Source: Chloroflexota bacterium (GTDB lineage: Bacteria > Chloroflexota > Limnocylindria > Limnocylindrales > CSP1-4). Taken from it: 13,141 bases of DNA. Positions within the stretch are counted from its first letter, which is position 1; each line of letters opens with the position of its first letter. Below the pieces are notes generated by a model, which was not told the DNA's origin, searched no databases, and was given only the letters and a program-made list of their open reading frames with translations. The stretch lies in assembly GCA_013694835.1 (NCBI GenBank), contig JACDBP010000053.1, positions 1 through 13,141 of the forward strand. The letters run 5' to 3'. Position numbers and translations under genes: made by a program. This document shows positions 6,378 through 13,141 of this stretch, piece by piece.

Positions 6378-7166
6378 TCAGCCCTCGCCGACAGGCACTC
6401 CCAGCACGTTGAAGCCGCCGTCCACGTAGAGCACCTCGCCGCTGATCGCCCCGGCCAGCGACGAGGACAGAAAGACCGCGGCGCCACCGACGTCCTCGAT
6501 AGTGATGTTCGAACGAAGCGGTGCGACCTCCCGAAACTGGCCGTACATCGACTTGAACCCAGCGATGCCGGCGGCCGCCAGCGTCCGCACCGGCCCGGAG
6601 GAGATCGCGTTGACCCGGATACCGCGCGGACCGAGGTCCGCCGCGAGGTATCGCACGGAGGCCTCCAGCGCGGCCTTCGCGACACCCATCACGTTGTAAT
6701 TGGCGACCACCTTCTCAGCCCCGTAGTAGGTCAGCGTCAGGACCGAGGCGCCGGGCGCGAAGACCGGCACGGCCGCCCTGGTAACGGCGACGAGCGAGTA
6801 GGCACTCACGTCCAGTGCCAGCGCGAAGCCGTCCCGGGAGGTGTCGACGAAGGCCCCGGCCAGGTCCTCGCGCTTCGCGAAGGCAAGCGCATGCACCAGG
6901 ATGTCGAGCGAACCTTCTCCCTCCGCGTCGCGCCACCGCGCGAAGACCCGTTCGATCTGGGCATCGTCCTGGACGTCGCACGGCTCGACGAACGTCGACC
7001 CGAGCGACTGGGCGAGTGGGCGCACGCGTCGCTCGATGAGGCTCTCCACGGAGCTGAACCCCACGGTCGCGCCATGGGCGTGGAGTGCCTGCGCGATGCC
7101 CCAGGCGATGGAGTGGTCATTGGCGACCCCGAAGATGAGCGCCTTCTTGCTATCCAGCAGACCCAC
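6378..7166 (-). CDS. fabI: Enoyl-[acyl-carrier-protein] reductase (NADH), FabI
   Basis: Catalyses the last step of each fatty-acid elongation cycle, reducing trans-2-enoyl-ACP. The 262-residue protein is a short-chain-dehydrogenase-type FabI. It has a nucleotide-binding start KKALIFGVANDHSIAWGIA (7-25), an NAD-site HALAFA (92-97), the FabI signature with Tyr147 (TYYGAEK), Tyr157 and Lys164 (NYNVMGVAK, equivalent to E. coli Tyr146/Tyr156/Lys163), ISSGPVRTLAAAGI (188-201), and ISGEVLYVDGGF near the C-terminus. The frame stays open upstream with an ATG farther away, but GTG 7166 has a GGAGG site (7179-7175) 8 bases before it and gives the family's exact N-terminus. It is a single gene, divergent from the YczE-like gene with a 37-base gap. 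Ala95 stands where E. coli has Gly93; several FabIs, including S. aureus, also have Ala there. Confidence 0.95.
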   Translation of the reverse strand: MGLLDSKKALIFGVANDHSIAWGIAQALHAHGATVGFSSVESLIERRVRPLAQSLGSTFVEPCDVQDDAQIERVFARWRDAEGEGSLDILVHALAFAKREDLAGAFVDTSRDGFALALDVSAYSLVAVTRAAVPVFAPGASVLTLTYYGAEKVVANYNVMGVAKAALEASVRYLAADLGPRGIRVNAISSGPVRTLAAAGIAGFKSMYGQFREVAPLRSNITIEDVGGAAVFLSSSLAGAISGEVLYVDGGFNVLGVPVGEG

Positions 7167-7191
7167 GTGGAAGTCCTCCCTCACGAGCCGA

Positions 7192-7197
7192 TAGCAT
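7192..7197 (+). promoter_or_regulatory. Putative -10 box of leaderless YczE-like transcript
   Basis: TAGCAT (4 of 6 to TATAAT) ends 6 bases before ATG 7204, and no Shine-Dalgarno is present. The divergent fabI ribosome-binding site lies only 13 bases away, so the two promoters must overlap in this 37-base gap. Confidence 0.45.
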
Positions 7198-7203
7198 GCA
7201 CCG

Positions 7204-7866
7204 ATGCGCCACCGCTGGTTCAGCCGGAGCGTCGTGCGCCGGCTACCGAAGCTGCTGCTGGGCCTGCCGATGTTCGGCCTGGCCATCGCGCTGATGGCCG
7301 AGTCCCAGCTGGGCCTCAGTCCATGGGAGACGCTCCACCAGGGTGTCGCGCGCCAGAGCGGCCTGGAGCTCGGCACCGTCTCGATCCTGCTCGGCATCCC
7401 GATCCTGCTGCTGTGGGTCCCGCTGCGAGTCCCGCCCGGCATCGGCACCGTGCTGAACGTCATCGTCATCGGGGTCACCACCAACCTCGCGCTGGCGTTC
7501 GTGCCAACAGCCACCGAGTTGCCCGGGCAACTGCTCTACGAGATGGCCGCGCTCGGCATGGTCGGGCTCGGCTCCGGCCTCTACCTGTCCGCCGATCTCG
7601 GGCCGGGGCCGCGGGACGGCCTGATGACCGGCCTGCACCACAGGACCGGCTGGCGCATCGCCTACGTCCGGACCGGCATCGAGCTCTCCGTGCTCGCCTT
7701 CGGGTTCGCGTTGGGCGGGACCGTCGGTCTCGGGACCGTGATCCTCGCGTTGGGGCAGGGCGCGGTCGTCGAGCTCGGCCTGCGGGCCTTCGATCGGGAC
7801 GGCCGGGTCATCCGGCGTCCCACTGCCGCCGGCATGGATCCGATCCCCGCCGATGGGGCTGCGTAG
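7204..7866 (+). CDS. YczE/YitT-like integral membrane protein
   Basis: A 220-residue membrane protein of the YczE-like family (uncharacterised; in Bacillus, YczE was linked to bacillaemycin/surfactin regulation only indirectly). Hydrophobic helices lie at about 14-34, 55-76, 80-103, 108-132 and 155-192 (the last probably two). Conserved family motifs are visible: GLSPWETLHQGVA (37-49), LGTVSILLGIPILLLWVPLR, GIGTVLNV and LGPGPRDGLMTGLHHRTG (139-156), then VRTGIE and GGTVGLGTV. The tail after 195 is polar and probably cytoplasmic. Start ATG 7204 has no ribosome-binding site but has a -10-like TAGCAT 6 bases before it. The stop is 15 bases before the beta-CASP gene, so the two likely form an operon, though no functional link is evident. 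Confidence 0.85.
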   Translation: MRHRWFSRSVVRRLPKLLLGLPMFGLAIALMAESQLGLSPWETLHQGVARQSGLELGTVSILLGIPILLLWVPLRVPPGIGTVLNVIVIGVTTNLALAFVPTATELPGQLLYEMAALGMVGLGSGLYLSADLGPGPRDGLMTGLHHRTGWRIAYVRTGIELSVLAFGFALGGTVGLGTVILALGQGAVVELGLRAFDRDGRVIRRPTAAGMDPIPADGAA

Positions 7867-7881
7867 CATGAAGGAGGCCCC

Positions 7882-9468
7882 ATGAAGCTCGCGTTCCTCG
7901 GCGCCGCCACCACCGTGACGGGCTCCCGGTTCCTGCTGACCACGGACCGCGCGAAGGTGCTCGTGGACTGCGGTATGTTCCAGGGCTCCCCCAACGACAT
8001 CGCCCGCAACCACGTGCCCTTCACCTTCCAGCCCGCGGAGCTGGATGCGCTGTTGCTGACCCACGCCCACCTCGATCACTGCGGGCTGATCCCGCTGCTC
8101 GTCAAGCGCGGCTTCCGCGGCCCGATCCATGCGACCCGCGCGACCTGCGAGCTCGCGGGACTGGTGCTGCTGGACAGCGGCAAGATCCAAGTAGAGAACG
8201 CCAAGGACCGCCGTGAGGCGATCGAGCGGCGGGCTCGTCGCGAGGCCCGCGAGGTGCGCGATCATGCCGCGGACCCGCAGCACGCCGGCCACCGCGACTA
8301 CCTGCCTCGAGAGAGCGCGCTCGCCTCGACCGGCGAAGAGGCGGCGTTCGACACCCACGGCGCGCACGCGGACCCGGAGAAGGCACTGCGCCGCCAGCCG
8401 CCGGAGGTCGACACGACCACCGACGAGCCGCTCTACGACGTCGAGGATGCCGAGGCGGCGCTGCGCCAGTTCCAGCCCATCGAGTACGACCAGGAGCTGG
8501 AGGTGGTCCCCGGGATCCGGGCGATCTTCCGCGACGCCGGGCACATCCTCGGCTCGGCGATCATCCAGGTCGACGCCGCCGACGACGACGGCACCCCGCC
8601 CACCCGCATCGTCTTCTCGGGCGACCTTGGCCGCCCGAACACGCCGATCATCCGCGACCCCACCGCCATCCTCGACGGCGCCGATTACGTGCTCGTCGAA
8701 TCGACCTACGGCGGGCGGGAGCACGAACCGGCCGACGAGGCGATCCGGCTGCTGGCCGAGGCTGTCCAGGTGACGGTCGACCACACGGGCGTGCTGCTCA
8801 TCCCGTCGTTCGCCATCGGTCGGACCCAGGAGATCGTCTGGCAACTCGACCGGCTGCTGGACGCGGGCAAGATCCCGCACGTGCCGCTGTACCTCGATTC
8901 GCCGATGGCGTCGAAGGCGAGCGACATCTACCGCGCGTTTCCCGGCTACTACGACGAGGAGACCTATCGACTGCTCCAGGCGGGTGAGACGCCGGTCGAC
9001 TATCCGGACGCCCAGGTCACACGCACGGCGGACGAGTCCAAGGCCATCGAGTTCGCCGAGCGGCCGATGATGATCATCGCCTCCAACGGGATGCTCACCG
9101 GTGGACGGGTGGTGCACCACCTGCGGAACCTGATCGGCGACCCGGCGGCCATCATCCTGTTCGTGGGCTACCAGGGCCAGGGCACGATGGGCGCCCATCT
9201 GCAGGGCGGCGCCAGCGAGGTGCGCATCAACGGCCAGTGGCATCCGGTGCGCTGCCAGGTCCGCTCCATCAGTGGCTTCAGCGCCCACGCTGACGAGAGC
9301 GAGCTCCTCGACTGGCTGCGCCACTTCGCCGAGGCGCCGCGCCGCCCCAGGCGGGTCTTCCTTGTCCACGGCGATCCCGAGGCCGAGGAAGCGCTGGCGC
9401 CAAAGATCGAAGCGCTGGGTCTGAGCGCGCACCGACCCGCCTGGAACGAGGAGGTCACGCTCGACTGA
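7882..9468 (+). CDS. MBL-fold beta-CASP RNA exonuclease/endonuclease (YSH1/CPSF-like)
   Basis: Zinc-dependent metallo-beta-lactamase-fold nuclease with a beta-CASP domain, 528 residues, probably in RNA processing or decay. The MBL part holds LTHAHLDHCG (His61, His63, Asp65, His66), DAGHILGSA (His221) and FSGDLG (Asp248). The beta-CASP part holds ESTYGGREHE (Glu273, motif A), PSFAIGRTQEI, ASNGMLTGGRVVHHL (motif B region, 400-414), VGYQGQGTMG, SGFSAHAD (His469, motif C) and a final VHGD (His496). Residues about 108-183 are a charged, low-complexity insertion where most relatives run almost directly from DSGKIQ to PLY-EDA, making the protein some 60 residues longer than usual. AAGGAGG lies 4 bases before the ATG. 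It is convergent with the M14 gene (9-base gap). Confidence 0.93.
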   Translation: MKLAFLGAATTVTGSRFLLTTDRAKVLVDCGMFQGSPNDIARNHVPFTFQPAELDALLLTHAHLDHCGLIPLLVKRGFRGPIHATRATCELAGLVLLDSGKIQVENAKDRREAIERRARREAREVRDHAADPQHAGHRDYLPRESALASTGEEAAFDTHGAHADPEKALRRQPPEVDTTTDEPLYDVEDAEAALRQFQPIEYDQELEVVPGIRAIFRDAGHILGSAIIQVDAADDDGTPPTRIVFSGDLGRPNTPIIRDPTAILDGADYVLVESTYGGREHEPADEAIRLLAEAVQVTVDHTGVLLIPSFAIGRTQEIVWQLDRLLDAGKIPHVPLYLDSPMASKASDIYRAFPGYYDEETYRLLQAGETPVDYPDAQVTRTADESKAIEFAERPMMIIASNGMLTGGRVVHHLRNLIGDPAAIILFVGYQGQGTMGAHLQGGASEVRINGQWHPVRCQVRSISGFSAHADESELLDWLRHFAEAPRRPRRVFLVHGDPEAEEALAPKIEALGLSAHRPAWNEEVTLD

Positions 9469-9477
9469 TCCGGACGG

Positions 9478-11175
9478 TCAGGGAACGGTGACGCGGACCT
9501 CGTCGATGGCCGCCTCGACCAGACTGTCGACATCGCCATCGCGCGCCTCGAAACGGATGCGCACGGTCTTGCCGGCGAACTCGGCCAGGTCGACGGACGC
9601 CGCACCCCAGACCGCGTCACGGTCCGCCGCCTCTCCGCGCCGCAACCAGACGATGCGCTGGCCGGCGTCGTGCAGCACGCGAGCTCGCAGCAGGTCGGCG
9701 TCGGACGACAGCGCGTCGTGGGCCCAGGTGAACCGGAACGTCAGGCGCGCGGCCGGTGGAACCTCGATCGGCGGCGACTGGACGGTGGTCACGCCATCGA
9801 GGTCCAGCTCGCCGGCCGAGGTTCCGGGGAGCAGGCCCGTCGCGAGAACGCCTCGGCCGCTCGCGGCATCGGCGCGCTGCTTGACGCCACCGGCTTCGGT
9901 GCCGCCGGCGTCGCCCCGCTGCCAACGGCCGAGCGTCGCCGTATCGGTGCCCAGCGGATCGACCTGCCAGGCGCGGTCCATCTCCAGGTCATCGAAGAAG
10001 GGCCCGCAGTCCTGCTGCTCGTACGTCGCACCCGCGGCGCGGTAGGGGCAGTCGGCCTGCTCGATGAGGTACAGCAGCGCTTCGCGGTTCTCCTCGACCG
10101 CGGCGGCGATGGCACTGCCCGGCGGATAGAAGCCGCCCTCGGCAGCCGTTCGCGGATGCAACTCGAAGGTGAAGGACATGATCCGTTGGCGGCCGTATGC
10201 CCAGTCGCCGAAGGTACCCGACGCGACGTAGTTCGAGCTGGTCTGCGTGGCCCGGTAGCCGTTCCGCGAACCCATCGCGATGGCCAGCTTCGATAGCGCC
10301 CGCCAGTCGTGGTCGGTCATGTCGCTGGGCACGTTCGCCGTCGTGTAGCCGTACGGGTAGAGGATCTGGCGACCGTAGGCGTGGAAGGCGACCTCGATCC
10401 GGATCTGCTGGCGTCCCCCGACCCGACGGCTCAGCACGAAGTCGCGCAGGGCCACGGCCTCCGGTGACGACCAGGCGGAGGGCCCGCGGTAGGTGATCGC
10501 GGCCGGGTTCGAGCTCGACCCGCCGCAGCAGCCCCAGCGGTAGCCGAAGTTGCGGTTGACGTCCGTGCCGTAGGAACCGTCGTTCGGCTGGCGGTTCTTG
10601 CGCCAGCTGAGATAGCGGGCATCGGTAGCGTCCGCGGTGTCACGGAGGTCGAACTCGCCGCCGTCGGGGTTGACCATGAAGACGATCCAGATCTCGCGGC
10701 CGTTCACGATGTCGGTGATCCGGCTGTCGACGCCATAGCCGTCGGCGAACCACTGAAGCATGGCCAGGGCCTGTTCGACCGTGATGTGCTCCCGCGCATG
10801 GGTCAGCGCATTGAAGAAGACCTCCGGCTCGTCCTCGTCGAGAGCCACGTTGTCGCTGATCTTGGCGAGCAGGATGTCGCGGCCCTGGTAGGACGTCGTC
10901 GGCAGGTCCGACCACTGGATGATCGCGGGGTGCGCCGCGGCGACCGCCACGACCTCCTCGCACATCTCCGTGTACGTGTGGTAACGCCCGTCGCCCGGCA
11001 GGAACCGGTGCGACTCCGGCGGACATGGGTCGACACCTGCCGGCGCAGCAGCCGGACCGTTGGTGGCCAACCGCGGCGCAAGGGCATCACGGTGGGCGGC
11101 GACGGGCACCGCGACGCCCAGCGCGGCGAAGAGGGAACACCCGAGCAGCAAAGGCAGGAGACGGCGTCGGCGCAA
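9478..11175 (-). CDS. Secreted M14 zinc carboxypeptidase with C-terminal jelly-roll domain
   Basis: Extracellular metallocarboxypeptidase, about 565 residues from the chosen start. The signal peptide is MRRRRLLPLLLGCSLFAALG, with cleavage near PVAA-H. The M14 domain (about 66-380) is closest in style to carboxypeptidase T. It has zinc ligands His126 and Glu129 (THAREHITVEQ) and His265 (VAFHAYGRQILYP), substrate-binding DVNRNFGYRWG (205-215), and catalytic Glu338 in SFTFELHPR. A C-terminal beta-sandwich (about 390-565) carries WQVDPLGTDTATLGRWQRG and ends IDEVRVTVP, common on secreted peptidases. A much longer frame reaches ATG 11481, but its first 100 residues are Arg/Pro-rich, include translated 15-bp repeats and would bury the signal peptide. 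TTG 11175 with GAGGGGG 7 bases upstream gives a textbook exported start. It is divergent from a secreted subtilase. Confidence 0.9.
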   Translation of the reverse strand: MRRRRLLPLLLGCSLFAALGVAVPVAAHRDALAPRLATNGPAAAPAGVDPCPPESHRFLPGDGRYHTYTEMCEEVVAVAAAHPAIIQWSDLPTTSYQGRDILLAKISDNVALDEDEPEVFFNALTHAREHITVEQALAMLQWFADGYGVDSRITDIVNGREIWIVFMVNPDGGEFDLRDTADATDARYLSWRKNRQPNDGSYGTDVNRNFGYRWGCCGGSSSNPAAITYRGPSAWSSPEAVALRDFVLSRRVGGRQQIRIEVAFHAYGRQILYPYGYTTANVPSDMTDHDWRALSKLAIAMGSRNGYRATQTSSNYVASGTFGDWAYGRQRIMSFTFELHPRTAAEGGFYPPGSAIAAAVEENREALLYLIEQADCPYRAAGATYEQQDCGPFFDDLEMDRAWQVDPLGTDTATLGRWQRGDAGGTEAGGVKQRADAASGRGVLATGLLPGTSAGELDLDGVTTVQSPPIEVPPAARLTFRFTWAHDALSSDADLLRARVLHDAGQRIVWLRRGEAADRDAVWGAASVDLAEFAGKTVRIRFEARDGDVDSLVEAAIDEVRVTVP

Positions 11176-11182
11176 GGCAGGA

Positions 11183-11189
11183 CCCCCTC
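11183..11189 (-). promoter_or_regulatory. Ribosome-binding site selecting a TTG start for the M14 gene
   Basis: GAGGGGG on the minus strand lies 7 bases before TTG 11175, the codon that begins the signal peptide. No upstream in-frame ATG or GTG has a comparable site. Confidence 0.55.
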
Positions 11190-11260
11190 GCACAGCGCGC
11201 GCCGGCACAGGTTTCTGCCGGCGGAGTGCTGCTCGGGCCAGTATCGCGGGCCGCGCAACC

Positions 11261-11305
11261 CGGACCTGCGACATCCGGACCTGCGACATCCGGACCTGCG
11301 ACACC
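11261..11305. repeat. 15-bp tandem repeat, three copies
   Basis: CGGACCTGCGACATC occurs at 11261 and 11276, and a third copy differing at one base (CGGACCTGCGACACC) at 11291. The array lies between the divergent M14 and S8 genes, upstream of the weak M14 -10 box, where binding sites would be expected. Read through on the minus strand it gives a translated MSQVR repeat in the spuriously extended M14 frame. Confidence 0.8.
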
Positions 11306-11530
11306 TGGGACGGTGCGCGTGTCGTTGCCGGCGCGGCTGGCGTCCGCGACGGACGGGGGCACTTGGCGCCGACGCGGTGGCGGCCCGAGGGTCCCGAGCT
11401 GTGCGTACGGCCCGCGCGAATGCGACACTGGCGCCGGCCGGAGATCCCCGGCACGTCACGGCAGGGGAAGGTGGCCTCCATCGCCCGGATCGCGTACCCC
11501 GCAGCCCCGGCCGGAGCCGGGGGGCCGGCC

Positions 11531-13141
11531 GTGCCGCAGCGCCGGGCTCGCCCGGAGGCGATCGTCAGTGTTCTGGTGGCAGCGCTCCTGGCGGCCCTGC
11601 CGTCCGGAGCGACGGTCGCAGCCTCATCTCGTGAGGGTGCTCGCGCAGGATCAGCCGATCGAACCTACGAAGCGCGCGCCAGTTCCCCAGCAGCCGGCGC
11701 CGAGCGCTGGATCGTCGTGCTGCGAGCGAAGGACCGAGCAGCCGATCCAGGCGTCGCCCGAACCGTGGCCGGACTCGCGGCCGAGCTTCGTTTCCGTCCG
11801 TCGCACGTCTATGAGCGGGCAGTGCCGGGGTTCGCAGCGACCCTCGACGCGGCACAGCGCGCAGCATTGCGGGCGGATCCGCGTGTCCGCTACCTCCATC
11901 GGGACCGCCCGCTGGAGTTGACGGGCCAACTCGACTCGCCGGCCGTCCGCCGGGTGAACGCCCATCTCGCGCCGGCGACCAGCATCGACGAGGTCGACGT
12001 GGTGGGCGATCGGATCGACGCCGACATCGCCATCCTCGACACCGGCGTCGACGCCAGCCACCCGGACCTCAACGTCGCCGGCGGCGTGGACTGCACGGAC
12101 CACCCGGGCGCGAACGGCAGCCCGGTCGGCCATCCCGTGTACGGCGACATCAACGGCCACGGAACACACGTGGCGGGCATCGCGGCGGCCATCGACAACG
12201 GCTTCGGTGTCGTCGGCGTGGCGCCGGGGGCGCGGATCTGGTCGGTCCGGATCTTCGCCGCGGACATCAACGGCTGGGAGTCCAATCTCATCTGCGGCAT
12301 CGAATGGGTCACCGCCCAGCGCGACGGCGATCGCCCGAGGATGGAAGTCGCCAACATGAGCATGCGCATCCGCGAGGACGACGACGGTGACCCGGTCGGC
12401 GACGACGGCCAGTGTGGCCAGAGCGTCGATCGCCCGGACCCGGTCCACGCGGCGATGTGCGCCTCGGTGGCCGCGGGGAATGTCTATGCCGTGGCCGCCG
12501 GGAACGAGCGGAACGACGCGAAGGTCTACATCCCGGCCTCGTACGACGAGGTCATCACGGTCTCGGCACTTGCCGATTTCGACGGCCTTCCGGGTGGCCT
12601 GGCGCCGACGCCGACGAGCTGTCGCTCGAATTCGAACGGCGTCCCGGATGTTGACGACACCTTTGCCGACTTCAGCACACGCGGAGCCGACGTGGACATC
12701 ATCGCGCCGGGCGTGTGCGTCAGCTCGACGTACCGCGGAGGCGGCTACCGATCGATGTCGGGGACCTCCATGGCCACGCCCGCGGTAGCTGGCGGCGTGG
12801 CCCTCTACCGGCTCGCGGAACCCGACACGGATCCTGCCCAGGTCCGTGCCGCGCTGATCGCCGCCGGCAACCATGACTGGGCGACCGAGACCGATCCGGA
12901 CGGCGTTCCGGAACGACTCCTCGACGTCCGCAGCGCCGGCGCACCCGCCGACTTCCGGCTCGCCATCCGACCGTCCGTGCGGGGCGCGCCGGCCGGAGGC
13001 AGTCGCAGCTACGACATCGGAGCGAGCCGTGGGTTCGCGTTCCCTGATGCCATCGCGCTCTCGCTCGACACGAGCGGCCTGCCGGCGGGCGTGACGGCCG
13101 AGCTGAGCGCCGCTGATCTGTCGCGGATCGAGGACGTCGCT
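11531..13141 (+). CDS. Secreted subtilisin-like serine protease (S8), 3' end beyond window
   Basis: Extracellular subtilase; 537 codons are visible and the frame is open at the right edge. It has a signal peptide MPQRRARPEAIVSVLVAALL with cleavage near residues 30-31, an I9-type inhibitory propeptide (about 58-128, ERWIVVLRAKD to VRYLHRDRPLEL), then the S8 domain with Asp170 (IAILDTGVDASHPDL), His210 (GHGTHVAG), oxyanion Asn325 (AAGNERND) and Ser413 (SGTSMATPAVAGG). All catalytic residues are present. After about 450 a beta-rich C-terminal domain begins (RLAIRPSVRGAPAGGSRSYD). GTG 11531 is chosen because it gives a compact signal peptide and follows GGGGGG by 6 bases. GTG 11471 (AGGGG 3 bases upstream) and ATG 11420 are in-frame alternatives that add 20 or 37 residues. 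It may be co-regulated with the divergent M14 gene. Confidence 0.9.
   Translation, partial: MPQRRARPEAIVSVLVAALLAALPSGATVAASSREGARAGSADRTYEARASSPAAGAERWIVVLRAKDRAADPGVARTVAGLAAELRFRPSHVYERAVPGFAATLDAAQRAALRADPRVRYLHRDRPLELTGQLDSPAVRRVNAHLAPATSIDEVDVVGDRIDADIAILDTGVDASHPDLNVAGGVDCTDHPGANGSPVGHPVYGDINGHGTHVAGIAAAIDNGFGVVGVAPGARIWSVRIFAADINGWESNLICGIEWVTAQRDGDRPRMEVANMSMRIREDDDGDPVGDDGQCGQSVDRPDPVHAAMCASVAAGNVYAVAAGNERNDAKVYIPASYDEVITVSALADFDGLPGGLAPTPTSCRSNSNGVPDVDDTFADFSTRGADVDIIAPGVCVSSTYRGGGYRSMSGTSMATPAVAGGVALYRLAEPDTDPAQVRAALIAAGNHDWATETDPDGVPERLLDVRSAGAPADFRLAIRPSVRGAPAGGSRSYDIGASRGFAFPDAIALSLDTSGLPAGVTAELSAADLSRIEDVA

Larger units (their letters stand above)
11176..11530. other. Divergent intergenic region between two secreted peptidase genes
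   Basis: This gap of about 355 bases holds the ribosome-binding site of the M14 gene (GAGGGGG, 11189-11183, minus strand), a weak -10-like GATACT (11245-11240, minus strand) and a 15-bp triple repeat (11261-11305). Frames remain open through it on both strands, but none resembles a protein. The true start of the subtilase could lie further left (GTG 11471 or ATG 11420). Confidence 0.6.

Noticed and set aside
6870..6900. Ala at the position of E. coli FabI Gly93, a triclosan-resistance site
   Set aside because: Triclosan-sensitive FabIs such as that of S. aureus also have Ala there, so no resistance can be inferred.
7243..9432. A 729-codon open frame on the minus strand
   Set aside because: It is antisense to the YczE-like and beta-CASP genes, whose motifs are complete. 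The translation is His/Arg/Asp-rich with no recognisable domain, typical of a high-GC shadow frame.
11176..11481. N-terminal extension of the M14 peptidase to ATG 11481
   Set aside because: The extra residues are Arg/Pro-rich, include a translated 15-bp repeat (MSQVR) and place a clear signal peptide in the middle of the protein.
11651..12874. A 407-codon minus-strand frame
   Set aside because: Antisense to the S8 catalytic domain, which has all catalytic residues in the plus frame.

Overview
The window is high-GC bacterial DNA with short intergenic gaps, frequent GTG/TTG starts and several genes that seem to be transcribed without a leader. Gene content (secreted CAP-domain protein, YczE-type membrane protein, beta-CASP ribonuclease, FabI, secreted M14 and S8 peptidases, HTH-TPR regulator) fits an environmental Chloroflexota lineage best; a deep actinobacterium is the main alternative. 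This placement is inference from protein style. I saw no tRNA, rRNA, CRISPR array, insertion sequence or phage gene.

Layout. 1-472 (-): 5' part of a small Gly-rich family protein running off the left edge. 646-1269 (-): secreted CAP/SCP protein. 1372-3638 (-): NatAB-like ABC exporter, with ATPase and permease overlapping by ATGA. 3824-4024 (+): small hydrophobic/Gly-rich protein, followed by a 16-bp triple repeat. 4140-5441 (-): HTH-TPR regulator, divergent from 5628-5747 (+), a 39-residue pre-peptide with a signal sequence. 5808-6356 (+): DEDDh exonuclease. 6378-7166 (-): FabI enoyl-ACP reductase, divergent from 7204-9468 (+), a YczE-like membrane protein and a beta-CASP metallo-ribonuclease. 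9478-11175 (-): secreted M14 zinc carboxypeptidase, divergent from a secreted S8 subtilase (11531 to the right edge, +).

The most interesting element is the regulator/pre-peptide pair. A 433-residue XRE-HTH protein with a long TPR array sits back to back with a tiny ORF encoding a classical Sec signal and a mature tail of only nine residues (DGGTIPFPR). A perfect 7+7 inverted repeat lies between them. This is the gene arrangement of RRNPP peptide quorum-sensing systems (Rap/NprR/PlcR/Rgg), which are known mainly from Firmicutes. Whether the pair really signals, and whether the two divergent secreted peptidases downstream are targets, is hypothesis.

The other genes look like unconnected housekeeping or accessory functions: fatty-acid elongation, RNA turnover, export and extracellular protein degradation.
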